NCBI RefSeq assembly: GCF_003853415.1
Contig: NZ_QTPP01000012.1
Span: forward strand, 1 to 64,000
Source of the DNA: Burkholderia sp. Bp9142
GTDB taxonomy: Bacteria; Pseudomonadota; Gammaproteobacteria; Burkholderiales; Burkholderiaceae
Length of the DNA stretch: 64,000 nucleotides
Direction of reading: 5' to 3'
How positions within the stretch are numbered: position 1 is the stretch's first letter; the number at the start of each line of letters is the position of its first letter. The position numbers and the translations under genes were made by a program. The notes under the pieces were generated by a model. The model was given only the letters and a program-made list of their open reading frames with translations. It made no database searches and was not told where the DNA came from. Below, one piece after another: positions 37,028 through 45,509 of the stretch.

Positions 37028-37405
37028 TCAGCGTCGCGGCGTCCTGCGCCGCACTTCGCTGCGCAGCCAGTCGAGCCACGTGCGGATCGCCGCTTCGTGC
37101 GGATGACCGTGACGCCACGCGACGTAGTGCGCCTACTCGTCGGGCACGCGCGCGGTCGACACGCGCACGAGCGTGCCGGCCGCGAGTTCGGGTTCGATCC
37201 GCGAGCGGCGCGCGAGCGCGACGCCGCGTCCTTTCAGTGTCGCGTCGATCAACGCGTTCGCAGCGGTGAAGCGCGGCGCGCGCGCCGACCCGGTGAGGTC
37301 GAGCCGCGCGGCCTGGAACCACGGTTCTCACCGCTGCGCGGGATGACGCAGCAGCGTCGCGCGCACGAGACCGGCCGGCGCGCGTTGGCGCGCGAGGGCG
37401 GCTGA
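37028..37405 (-). pseudogene. LysR-family regulator remnant (GcvA-like), 5' part missing and two stops
   Basis: Reading the minus strand in one frame gives a LysR C-terminal domain. It runs from LVRATLLRHPAQR, through a stop, to EPWFQAARLDLTGSARAPRF, then LIDATLKGRGVALARRS, ELAAGTLVRV and ends RTWLDWLRSE. TGA at 37328-37330 replaces what is likely a Trp (HPAQRW). TAG at 37133-37135 replaces a likely Tyr (PDEYAHYVAWR). No helix-turn-helix is found upstream. The frame is otherwise intact, so decay seems recent. Confidence 0.8.
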
Positions 37406-37501
37406 CGCGGCGGTCCGGCGGCATGGCCGTTTCGTTCGGCGGTTCGTTCGGATCACGAAGTTCGGACGTGTCCAATTGCCATGTCGAGCCCATTCCATTT
37501 G

Positions 37502-37520
37502 AATGAGAATCATTCTCATT
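37502..37520. promoter_or_regulatory. Fur box
   Basis: AATGAGAATCATTCTCATT is a 19-bp palindrome symmetric except at the centre base, with strong identity to the Fur consensus. It ends 17 bp before the siderophore receptor start, so Fur with iron would block transcription. Confidence 0.93.
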
Positions 37521-37537
37521 AATGGAGTGGAGTGAAC

Positions 37538-39739
37538 ATGAGTCGTTGCATTCTGTCGAGCGCGACGCCGCCGCGCCGCGCGACCGCGTCCGTCGCATTC
37601 GCGATGATGACCTGTGCGGCCGGCACGGCATGCGCGGAAGAGGGCGATCCGCGGCAAGCGCCGCACCTGAGCCCGATCTTCGTTCACGGCGATCGCGACG
37701 CCGGTTCGCGCGTCGACCGGTCGGGCTCCGCGAAATACGCGACGCCGCTGCTCGACGTGCCGCAGACCATCACCGTCGTGCCGCGCGCGGTGCTCGACGA
37801 ACAGCAGGCGCTGAGCCTGCGCGAAGCGCTGTCGAATGTCGCGGGCATCACGTTCAACGCGGGGGAGGGCGGCGGCGGGTCGGGCGACATGTTCAACATC
37901 CGCGGCTTCGGCGCGAGCGCGAACCTGCAGCTCGACGGCCTGCGCGACAGCGCGCAGAACAATCGCAGCGACCTGTTCAACATCGAGGCGGTCGAGGTGA
38001 TCAAGGGGCCGAACTCGGTGTTCGGCGGCGCGGGCACGACGGGCGGCTCGGTGAACCTGGTCAGCAAGGCGCCGAAGGCCGCTGCATTCACCGAGGCCGG
38101 CACGATGCTCGGCACGTCCGACTATCGGCGCGTGACGCTCGATGCGAACCGGCCGCTGCCGGGCACCGACGGCAGGGCCGCGTTCCGCCTGAACGCGATG
38201 GCGCACGTCAACGACGTGCCGGGCCGCGACGACATCCGCAAGCGGCGCTGGGGCGTCGCGCCGTCGCTCGCGTTCGGCCTGGGTACGCCGACGCGCGTCA
38301 CGCTCGGGTATTTTCACCAATACGACAACAACCTGCCCGACTACGGGCTGCCCGCGCGCAATGGCCGGGTGCTGGCCGGCGTCGCACGCGACAGCTATTT
38401 CGGCTGGCGCAACCTCGACCGCGAACGCATCACGGCCGATGCGTTCACCGTGAAGGCCGAACACGACGTATTGTCGAACCTGAAGCTGCAGAACCTGAGC
38501 CGCTATGCGCACCTGAATCGCGACACGGTGATCTCCGCATCGCACGTGAACCTGCAGGGGCTGCCGCCCGGGCGCTACAAGCCGGCCGGGCCGCAGGGCT
38601 ACGGCCGCGATGCATCGACGGCGATGTGGGCGAACCAGACGAACCTCACGAGTACGTTCGGCACGTTCGGGATCGGGCACACGCTCGTCGCCGGCTTCGA
38701 GATCTCGCGGGAAACGTACGGCCGCACGACCTATTCGTACGGGCTCAACCGGTTCTATCCGGCCGGTGGCTTCCCGCTCGCCGCGCCGCCCGGCGAGTGG
38801 CGCGGCCCCGCGCGGCGCCAGGACAGCGCGCGCAACGATACGGCGCTCATCGTGAAGGCGCTCTACGCGTTCGACACGATCGCGCTCGGCCGATACTGGG
38901 ATGTCGACGTCGGGCTGCGGCACGACTGGATCGACGGCCGCTCGGAAGGCACGCCGGCCGGCAAGCCCACCGAGCGCGCGGACAGCGCCGACCGGCACCT
39001 GAGCACGCGCGCGGGGCTCGTGTTCAAGCCGACCGACAACAGCCGCGCGTATTTCGCGTACGGCACGTCGTTCAATCCGTCCGCCGAGTTTCTCGTGACC
39101 ACGGGCTCCGGTGTGAGTGCGGCGACGGGCGCGCTCGCGCCGGAGAAGAACGAGAGCTTCGAACTCGGCGCGAAATGGGAGGGGCTCGCGGGCGTCGCGC
39201 TGAACGGCGCGCTGTTCCAGACCGAAAAGAAGAACGCGCGCGAACGGATGGCCGACGGCAGCTACGCGCTCGCGGGCCGGCAGCGCGTGCGCGGCGTCGA
39301 GTTCGGCGCGGCCGGCAAGGTGACGCCACGCTGGGACGTGTTCGCGAACTACACGTATCTGGCGAGCGTCACGCTGAGTTCGCCGTCTTCGCCGCGCCGC
39401 GACGGGCAGGCGCTCGGCAACACGCCGCGGCACGCGTTCAATCTATGGACGACCTATCGGTTGCCGGCCGGCTGGACGGTGGGCTACGGCTCGCACTTCG
39501 TCGGCCGGCGCAACGTGACGTCGCAAGGCGACGGCAAGCTCGGCGCGTACTGGGTGCACAACCTGATGGCCGGCTACGACGTGAACCGCCGGCTGCGTTT
39601 CCAGTTGAATCTCGACAACCTGTTCGACCGCGCGTATGTCGAGCGTGTGCGACAAGTGTCGGGAAGCGAATCGCGATCGTCGGCCGTCGAGTTCGGCGAC
39701 GGCCGCTCGGCGATGCTGTCGGCCGTGTACAAGTTCTGA
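37538..39739 (+). CDS. TonB-dependent siderophore receptor
   Basis: A 733-residue outer-membrane receptor. A signal peptide (to about 30), a plug domain starting near YATPLLDVPQTITVVPRAVL and a 22-strand barrel are seen. The barrel ends in SAVYKF with terminal Phe. There is no FecA-type signalling domain. The family resembles FhuE/Fiu catecholate-hydroxamate receptors (the plug has the RGFGASANLQLDGLRDSAQ form). The start is ATG at 37538, five bases after GGAG; GTG at 37532 is less likely. A Fur box at 37502 gives iron control. No siderophore synthesis genes are nearby. Confidence 0.94.
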   Translation: MSRCILSSATPPRRATASVAFAMMTCAAGTACAEEGDPRQAPHLSPIFVHGDRDAGSRVDRSGSAKYATPLLDVPQTITVVPRAVLDEQQALSLREALSNVAGITFNAGEGGGGSGDMFNIRGFGASANLQLDGLRDSAQNNRSDLFNIEAVEVIKGPNSVFGGAGTTGGSVNLVSKAPKAAAFTEAGTMLGTSDYRRVTLDANRPLPGTDGRAAFRLNAMAHVNDVPGRDDIRKRRWGVAPSLAFGLGTPTRVTLGYFHQYDNNLPDYGLPARNGRVLAGVARDSYFGWRNLDRERITADAFTVKAEHDVLSNLKLQNLSRYAHLNRDTVISASHVNLQGLPPGRYKPAGPQGYGRDASTAMWANQTNLTSTFGTFGIGHTLVAGFEISRETYGRTTYSYGLNRFYPAGGFPLAAPPGEWRGPARRQDSARNDTALIVKALYAFDTIALGRYWDVDVGLRHDWIDGRSEGTPAGKPTERADSADRHLSTRAGLVFKPTDNSRAYFAYGTSFNPSAEFLVTTGSGVSAATGALAPEKNESFELGAKWEGLAGVALNGALFQTEKKNARERMADGSYALAGRQRVRGVEFGAAGKVTPRWDVFANYTYLASVTLSSPSSPRRDGQALGNTPRHAFNLWTTYRLPAGWTVGYGSHFVGRRNVTSQGDGKLGAYWVHNLMAGYDVNRRLRFQLNLDNLFDRAYVERVRQVSGSESRSSAVEFGDGRSAMLSAVYKF

Positions 39740-39781
39740 CCGTGTCGCGCGGCTACGGCAATCGGCAGAAGTGCTCGCGCG

Positions 39782-41110
39782 TCATCGCGCAAACAGCGGG
39801 TAGGTCGCGGCGGCGATCAGCGCGGTCGCGAGCCATACCACGCTCCACGAACTGACGGCAAGCAGCGGCGGAATCGCGAGCGGCGTGGCGAACAGCCCGA
39901 GATAGACGACCGTGTTCGCCATCCCGAGCGCGGTGCCCGCGTGGTTCGTGCCGGCGAGCGTCGCGAGTTCGGTGTACGCGACGCCGTGCCATGCCGATAC
40001 GCAGACGCCGGCGAACACGAGAATCGCGACGATCGCGGCGAGCGGCACGTGCGGGCTGCCGGCGGTGGCGGCCGCGAGCAGCGCGAACGATCCGGCCGCA
40101 ACGCAGACCGACCCGCGCAGGTATGCACGGCGGTTGCCGTGCCGGTCGGTATGGCGGCCGCTCCAGACCCGCATCACCATTGCGCCGAGTTGCAGCGCGA
40201 CCATCGCCGCGCTGATGCCGGCGAGACCGAGCCGGCCGAAATCGTGCAGGAATACGGTCGCGAACGTGAGTACCGCGAACTGCGGCGCGCATAGCGCGCC
40301 GATGCCGAGCACGATGCGCCAGACGCGGCCGCTCGCAAGGGGGCTGCGCGTGGGCGCGGCAGGCGGTTGCTGTCCGGACAGGCGGCTCGCGGTGGCAGTG
40401 GCGGTGGCGGTGGCGGGGGCGGGGGCGGGAGCGGGAGCGGGAGCGGGAGCGGGAGCGGGAGCGGCGGCCGGCGCGTCGGGCGGTTCGTGCAGCCAGCGCC
40501 ACGTCAGCGCGGCAGAGCCGGCGCATAGCAGCATCAGCGCGCCATACACGGCCGCGAAGCCCGCATGCGACGCGAGCGACGGCAGCAACGCCGCGCCGAC
40601 GCCGCCGCCGAGCGGCACGGCCGTCTGGCGGATGCTCATCGCGAGCCCGCGTTCGCGCTCGCCGAACCAGCGCATCACCGCGCGTCCGCTCGATCCGTTT
40701 ACGCTGCCGCCGAGCAGGCCGACGCAGCACATCGCCGCGACGACGCGCATGAGCGGCGGCGCCGCATGCGCGGTCGGGACGATCGTGGCCACCATCAGCG
40801 CCAGCATCGCGGCCGTCGCGACGAGGCCGGTGAGCAGCACGCGGCGATCGCCGAAGCGGTCGGCGGCGATCCCCCACGGCAGCTCGGATAGCGCGACACC
40901 GAAGCCGAGCGCACCGAGCACGAGGCCGAGCGTGCCGTTGTCGAGGTGATAGGAAGCGCGCATCCACACGGCGGTGGTCGGAATGCCGGCCGCGGCCGCG
41001 GAAAAGCTCATGTTCGCGGCGACGCCGGCCGCGAGCACGCGCCAGCGATGGGCCGGGCCGCGCGCGTCGCGCGCGGGCGAGGACGGGGAAGCGAGGCAGG
41101 AGGTATCCAT
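39782..41110 (-). CDS. MFS transporter with Ala-Pro-rich central loop
   Basis: A 442-residue major facilitator with 12 predicted transmembrane segments. WGIAADRFGDRRVLL is the loop 2-3 motif. The cytoplasmic loop between helices 6 and 7 contains alternating Ala-Pro and Ala-Thr dipeptides (about 215-245) encoded by hexanucleotide repeats. The substrate is unknown. A divergent LysR gene 98 bp away probably controls it. The start at 41110 (MDTSCLASP) is the first Met before the first helix. Confidence 0.9.
   Translation of the reverse strand: MDTSCLASPSSPARDARGPAHRWRVLAAGVAANMSFSAAAAGIPTTAVWMRASYHLDNGTLGLVLGALGFGVALSELPWGIAADRFGDRRVLLTGLVATAAMLALMVATIVPTAHAAPPLMRVVAAMCCVGLLGGSVNGSSGRAVMRWFGERERGLAMSIRQTAVPLGGGVGAALLPSLASHAGFAAVYGALMLLCAGSAALTWRWLHEPPDAPAAAPAPAPAPAPAPAPAPATATATATASRLSGQQPPAAPTRSPLASGRVWRIVLGIGALCAPQFAVLTFATVFLHDFGRLGLAGISAAMVALQLGAMVMRVWSGRHTDRHGNRRAYLRGSVCVAAGSFALLAAATAGSPHVPLAAIVAILVFAGVCVSAWHGVAYTELATLAGTNHAGTALGMANTVVYLGLFATPLAIPPLLAVSSWSVVWLATALIAAATYPLFAR
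40391..40468. repeat. Hexanucleotide tandem repeat GGTGGC/GGGGGC/GGGAGC within the MFS gene
   Basis: Thirteen in-frame hexamers include six perfect GGGAGC units. They encode (Ala-Pro)n and (Ala-Thr)n in the central loop of the transporter. Copy number changes would alter loop length without frameshift. Confidence 0.93.
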
Positions 41111-41208
41111 GACGACAGAGCCCGTTCGGAAATTGACATCGTCAGTGTGCGGACCTACATTCATCCTGAAAATCGGAAAGTTTTTGATAAATCGTTCGAT
41201 AAAACGGG

Positions 41209-42252
41209 ATGATCGAGATGTCCGGACAAGACAATGCCCATGGCGCGGCGCCCGACGCCACACTGGCCCGGCCGAACTTCGACGTTGCGGCGTTGCGCAG
41301 TCTGGTCGCGGGCGTGGATCTCGGCAGCTTCGCGAAGGCGGCCGATCGCGTCGCGCGTTCGTCGTCGGCGGTGAGCGCGCAGATCCGCAAGCTCGAGGAG
41401 CAGGCCGGCACGCCGCTGTTCGTGAAGTCCGGGCGCGGACTCGCGCTGACCGACGCCGGCGACGCGATGCTGCGCTATGCGCGGCGGATGATCGAGCTGA
41501 ACGACGAAGCGGCCGCGGCCGTGCGCGGCGTGAATCTCGACGGCTGGGTGCGGGTCGGCCTGCAGGAGGATTTTGGCGAAGCAATCCTGCCCGGCGTGCT
41601 CGGGCGTTTCGCGCGTGCGCATCCGAAGGTGAGGATCGAGGCGCGCGTCGCACGCAATGCCGAGTTGCTCGAGCGGCTCGACGCGAACCAGCTCGATCTC
41701 GCGCTCGTCTGGGGCGACCCGGCGTCGGCGACGCTGGTGTCGCGCGCGGGCATCGACAGCGACGCGATCGCGCAGGTGCCGATGCAGTGGATCGCGGCGG
41801 TGGGCGCGGGCGGCTTTGGCATGCCGGACGGCGGCGAACAGGCGGAGGCGGCCGACGACCGCGACGCGGGCATGCAGGCGGCGCGCGCGTCCGGCGAGCC
41901 GCTGCCGCTCGTGGTGTTCGACCGGCCGTGCCGGTTCTTCGGCGCGGCGACCGACGCGCTCGACCGCGCGGGCGTGCCGTGGCGCGTCGCGTTCACGACG
42001 CCGAGCCTGGCCGGGCTGTGGGCCGCGGCGGCGGCCGGCCTCGGGCTGACCGTGCGCTCGCACTACGGGTTGCCCGCGTCGGTGCGCGTGCTCGACGCGG
42101 CGTCGTTTGGGCTGCCGGCATTGCCGAGCCTGCCGCTGATGCTGCTGCGGCGTACGTCGTCGGCGACGCCGACCGTCGAGCGGCTCGCGCGGATCGTCAC
42201 GCAGGCGGTGCGGGACGCGACGGCGGGGGAGGTGGCGGGGCTGGCGGCGTGA
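41209..42252 (+). CDS. LysR-family regulator with an insertion in the effector domain
   Basis: A 347-residue regulator. The helix-turn-helix at about 22-85 reads SLVAGVDLGSFAKAADRVAR then SSSAVSAQIRKLEEQAG. The effector domain shows the usual start VRVGLQEDFGEAILPGVLGR. Between PMQWIAAVG and LPLVVFDRP there is a ~35-residue acidic insertion (GGEQAEAADDRD region) that is not usual for the family. It is divergent from the MFS gene, which is its likely target. Confidence 0.9.
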   Translation: MIEMSGQDNAHGAAPDATLARPNFDVAALRSLVAGVDLGSFAKAADRVARSSSAVSAQIRKLEEQAGTPLFVKSGRGLALTDAGDAMLRYARRMIELNDEAAAAVRGVNLDGWVRVGLQEDFGEAILPGVLGRFARAHPKVRIEARVARNAELLERLDANQLDLALVWGDPASATLVSRAGIDSDAIAQVPMQWIAAVGAGGFGMPDGGEQAEAADDRDAGMQAARASGEPLPLVVFDRPCRFFGAATDALDRAGVPWRVAFTTPSLAGLWAAAAAGLGLTVRSHYGLPASVRVLDAASFGLPALPSLPLMLLRRTSSATPTVERLARIVTQAVRDATAGEVAGLAA

Positions 42253-42348
42253 TATCGATCGACACGCGTGCGGTTGGCTGGACGTTCGGCCTATTGGAGG
42301 GATGGGGCGAATGTCGTGACAATGGTGGATCACTCAATGGAGGCCATC

Positions 42349-42636
42349 ATGCAAGTTGCCACTGTGCCCGAAGCCACGCTCGATCTTCAGCGGCTTCTCG
42401 ACGCCGCGATCGCCGGCGAACGCGTCGTGATTACGCAGCATGGCAAGCAGTCGGTCCGGCTCGTTCCGCTCAGGCCGATTCATCCGTACGGCGCGCTTGA
42501 GGGGCAGATATGGATTGCGGATGATTTCGACGCACCGCTTTCTGCCGAGGAACTCGCCGAATTCGAAGGGAAGTCATGCGGCTTTTGTTCGATACGCACA
42601 TCTTTCTCTGGATGGTTGCGAATAATCCGAAGCTGA
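42349..42636 (+). CDS. Phd/YefM-type antitoxin with extended C-terminus
   Basis: A 95-residue protein whose first ~74 residues match the prevent-host-death antitoxin family (LQRLLDAAIAGERVVITQHG, then KQSVRLVPL and IADDFDAPLS). Related antitoxins usually end at FEG(R/K); here the frame continues for about 21 more residues and overlaps the toxin gene by 61 bp. The start at 42349 is preceded by GGAGG. It should bind and neutralise the VapC protein and repress the operon. Confidence 0.85.
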   Translation: MQVATVPEATLDLQRLLDAAIAGERVVITQHGKQSVRLVPLRPIHPYGALEGQIWIADDFDAPLSAEELAEFEGKSCGFCSIRTSFSGWLRIIRS

Positions 42637-42956
42637 GCGCTCGCGCTCGCAGGCTGATTGATTCGGCTGACGAAGTGTTCGTCAGCAGCGCAAGCATATG
42701 GGAAGTGGCGATCAAGGCCGGGAAGGGGAAGCTGGACGTCGATGTGGACCGGTTGGTCGACAAGATCAACGCGAGCCAATATCGCGAACTGCCGGTTCGG
42801 GCCGCACATGGTGCGGCCGTACGTCATCTTCCCCATTACCATGGCGACCCGTTCGACCGCCTGCTGGTCGCGCAGGCCTGGAGCGAACCGATGCTGCTCG
42901 TCACCGCCGACGGCCATCTTGCTCAGTATGGCTCGTCGAGAATTTTGACGGTCTGA
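42576..42956 (+). CDS. PIN-domain ribonuclease toxin, VapC-like
   Basis: A 126-residue PIN-domain protein. The acidic quartet is present: D6 (LLFDTHIFLW), E43 (SIWEVAIK), D94 (DPFDRLLVAQA) and D112 (TADGHLAQY). These coordinate Mg2+ for RNA cleavage. It is the second gene of a toxin-antitoxin pair, with a GAAGGGAAG site inside the antitoxin frame. No defect is seen, so it is probably active. Confidence 0.92.
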   Translation: MRLLFDTHIFLWMVANNPKLSARARRLIDSADEVFVSSASIWEVAIKAGKGKLDVDVDRLVDKINASQYRELPVRAAHGAAVRHLPHYHGDPFDRLLVAQAWSEPMLLVTADGHLAQYGSSRILTV

Positions 42957-42977
42957 AACAGTTTCGGGAGCGAAATC

Positions 42978-43871
42978 CTACGCTGCCGCGACAACGTGCG
43001 CGGACGCCTCCAGCGCCGCACACAGCTTGCCCAGCCGCTCCCGCAGCCCCTCGCTCGCCGGCACGAACGGCAACCGCAACCCGTCCTCGCACCACCCCTG
43101 CGCAGCCAGCACCGCCTTCACCGGTGCCGGATTCGGCTCCGCGAACAGCGCTGCAACCAGCGGCTGCAGCGCGACCGACAGCCGTCGCGCGTCGGCGAGC
43201 CGGCCGTCGCGCAGCAGCGCGTGGATGCGCACATGCCATTCGGGCAGCACGTGCGCGCTGCTGGCGATCGCGCCATGCGCGCCGGCACACAGCGCGGCGA
43301 AGTTCTGGTTGTCGTCGCCGGAGAGAATCGCGAGCGGCGTGTCGTGCACGAGCCGGCTCATCCGCTCGAGCGTGCCGCCGCATTCCTTGATGCCTGCAAC
43401 GCGCGGGTCGCGCGCGAGCGCCTGCAGCGTTTCCAGCTCGACGTTCACGCCGGTGCGATACGGGATGTTGTAGACGAGGACCGGCAGGTCGGCCGCGTCG
43501 GCGATCGCCTCGACGTGGCGGCGGATGCCGTCCTGCGTCGGCCGAACGTAGACGGGCGGCGTGACGAGCAGCCCGTCGGGTCGCAGCGCGGCGAGTTCGC
43601 GTGCGCGGGCGGCCGCGAAGTGCGTCGCGCTCGCGGTGAGGCCGACGACGATCGGCAGGCCGGGCACCGCATCGCGCAGCGTCGCGAACACGGCGTCCTG
43701 TTCGCGCGCGTCGAGCAGCACGCCTTCACCGGTCGTCGCGCCCGCGACGAAACCCGCGATGCCGGCCGCCGCATAGTGACGCGCGAGTCGCGCGAGTGCG
43801 CCGTGGTCGACCTCGCCGTCGTGGAACGGCGTGATGAGCGGCAGCCAGATACCTTCGAAACGTGTGTGCAT
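42978..43871 (-). CDS. DapA-family class I aldolase/lyase (dihydrodipicolinate synthase-like)
   Basis: A 297-residue TIM-barrel Schiff-base enzyme. The lysine is K162 (VAGIKECGG). The tyrosine is Y134 with R139 (YNIPYRTG), and the GATTGEG loop (T46/T47) is intact. This is the full catalytic set of 4-hydroxy-tetrahydrodipicolinate synthase, but the genome context (no dap genes) leaves other aldolases of this family open. The start at 43871 (MHTRFEG) has a GAGG site; four residues of an upstream Met are possible. Confidence 0.88.
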   Translation of the reverse strand: MHTRFEGIWLPLITPFHDGEVDHGALARLARHYAAAGIAGFVAGATTGEGVLLDAREQDAVFATLRDAVPGLPIVVGLTASATHFAAARARELAALRPDGLLVTPPVYVRPTQDGIRRHVEAIADAADLPVLVYNIPYRTGVNVELETLQALARDPRVAGIKECGGTLERMSRLVHDTPLAILSGDDNQNFAALCAGAHGAIASSAHVLPEWHVRIHALLRDGRLADARRLSVALQPLVAALFAEPNPAPVKAVLAAQGWCEDGLRLPFVPASEGLRERLGKLCAALEASAHVVAAA

Positions 43872-43883
43872 GCAAAGCCTCAT

Positions 43884-44323
43884 GGTGGAAACGGAGTGGG
43901 AAGGAACCGTTCCGCCGGCGGAGTGCCGGAGCGAGGCGTGCGAGCAAGGAGAAAGAAACGACCTGCGGGCATCCCGTCCGGCATTCGCCTGACGGGACGC
44001 GACGTCCCCGTCAGTCGAGGAGTCGTTTTTTCAGTTTCAGCCCGGCCGCGCGCGCACCTGCCGCGATGGCGGCAAGGATCGAGGGCGAGCGCAGGGCAGC
44101 GGACATGGATGAACCGTGGAAAGGGCTGAGCGGCGATCTTAACACCGGATCCGGCGCGCACGCGAGCGATGCGCGCCGTTTAGCAGGATTCGAGATTTGC
44201 TTTGCACGACAGATTGGAAAGCGTGCCGCGCCCGGCCGCTAGAATGCCCGCTTACGTTTCGATGACAGCGCGTACGCGTGCCGTCACGCACATTCACCAC
44301 CACTGGAAACGGGGCATATCACG
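43884..44323. other. Intergenic region between DapA-like and sulfate-binding protein genes
   Basis: About 440 bases with the two promoters facing away from each other. A 31-codon minus-strand frame (44009-44104, starting MSAALRSPSI and ending KKRLLD) is present but lacks a ribosome binding site. No other supported gene is seen. Confidence 0.5.
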
Positions 44324-45343
44324 ATGGCAAGCATCAAGGGGATCGGCCGCTGGCTTCACACGGGCGCGGCGGCGGCGCTGGTCGTGGCGGCAACGGCCGC
44401 GCACGCGGACACGTCGATCCTGAACGTGTCGTACGACGTCACGCGCGAGCTGTACAAGGACATCAACGCGAGCTTCGCCGCCGCGTACAAGCAGCAGACC
44501 GGCGAAACGGTGACGATCAAGCAGTCGCACGGCGCGTCGAGCGCGCAGGCGCTGTCGGTGCTGCAAGGGCTGCAGGCCGACGTCGTGACGATGAACCAGC
44601 CGAACGACATCGACCTGCTCGCCGAGCGCGGCCAGTTGCTGCCGAAGGACTGGCGCACGCGCTTCCCCGACAGCAGCTCGCCGTACTCGACGACGATGGT
44701 GTTCCTCGTGCGCAAGGGCAACCCGAAGGCGATCAAGGACTGGAGCGATCTCGCGAGGCCGGGCGTGCAGGTGATCATCGCGAACCCGAAGACGTCGGGC
44801 AACGGCCGCTACGCGTATCTCGCCGCGTGGGGCTACCAGAAGCAGAAGGGCGCGACCGACCAGCAGGCGCTCGACTTCGAGAAGGCGGTGTTCCGCAACG
44901 TGCCGGTGCTGGACTCGGGCGGCCGCGGCGCGACGACGACCTTCACGCAGCGCGGCATCGGCGACGTGCTCGTCACGTTCGAGAACGAAGTCGCGCTGAT
45001 GGACACCGGCGCGTCGGGCGCGGAATTCGACGCCGTGTACCCGTCGGCGAGCATCCTCGCGGAGCCGCCCGTCGCCGTGATCGACAAGGTCGCCGACAAG
45101 AAAGGCACGCGCAAGGTCGCGCAGGCGTATCTCGACTACCTGTACACGCCCCAGGCGCAGGAGATCGTCGCGCAGCACCATCTGCGCCCGCGCGACGCGA
45201 ACGTGCTGAAGAAGCATGCGGCCGAGTTCAAGCCGCTGAAGACGTTCAGCGTCGAGCAGGTATTCGGCAGCTGGGCGAACGCGCAGAAGACCCACTTCGC
45301 CGACGGCGGCACGTTCGACCGCGTGATCGTCGACCGCAAGTAG
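44324..45343 (+). CDS. Sulfate ABC transporter periplasmic binding protein
   Basis: A 339-residue periplasmic protein with a signal peptide (to about HAD-TS, residue 28). It has the Sbp/CysP signature NVSYDVTRELYKDINASF, SHGASSAQALSVLQGLQADV and the anion-binding NPKTSGNGRYAYLA block. It binds sulfate or thiosulfate for the CysTWA importer. The permease and ATPase genes are not downstream, so it stands apart from the operon in this window. Confidence 0.94.
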   Translation: MASIKGIGRWLHTGAAAALVVAATAAHADTSILNVSYDVTRELYKDINASFAAAYKQQTGETVTIKQSHGASSAQALSVLQGLQADVVTMNQPNDIDLLAERGQLLPKDWRTRFPDSSSPYSTTMVFLVRKGNPKAIKDWSDLARPGVQVIIANPKTSGNGRYAYLAAWGYQKQKGATDQQALDFEKAVFRNVPVLDSGGRGATTTFTQRGIGDVLVTFENEVALMDTGASGAEFDAVYPSASILAEPPVAVIDKVADKKGTRKVAQAYLDYLYTPQAQEIVAQHHLRPRDANVLKKHAAEFKPLKTFSVEQVFGSWANAQKTHFADGGTFDRVIVDRK

Positions 45344-45412
45344 GCACGGCGCCCGCCGCGGGCCGGCAGGATGACCGCGAGGCCGGCCCATGCGGTCGGC
45401 TTCCGGTTTCCG

Positions 45413-45455
45413 GTTTCACGCCGCGCGGCGGAGGTTCGCATCGCGGCGTGAAAAC
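45413..45455. other. Long inverted repeat downstream of the sulfate-binding protein gene
   Basis: GTTTCACGCCGCG pairs with CGCGGCGTGAAAAC over 12 bases around a 16-base loop, 70 bp after the stop. No T-run follows on the plus strand, so it is not a classical terminator, but it could stop transcription or protect the mRNA 3' end. Confidence 0.5.
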
Positions 45456-45509
45456 GGCCGCCGCCTCCGCGTGCTACGCTCATCGCCTCCCTGCTTCCGG
45501 CCTCGCGCG

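Noticed and set aside
44009..44104. 31-codon minus-strand peptide gene
   Set aside because: No ribosome binding site and no family match; a short hydrophobic/basic frame can occur by chance.
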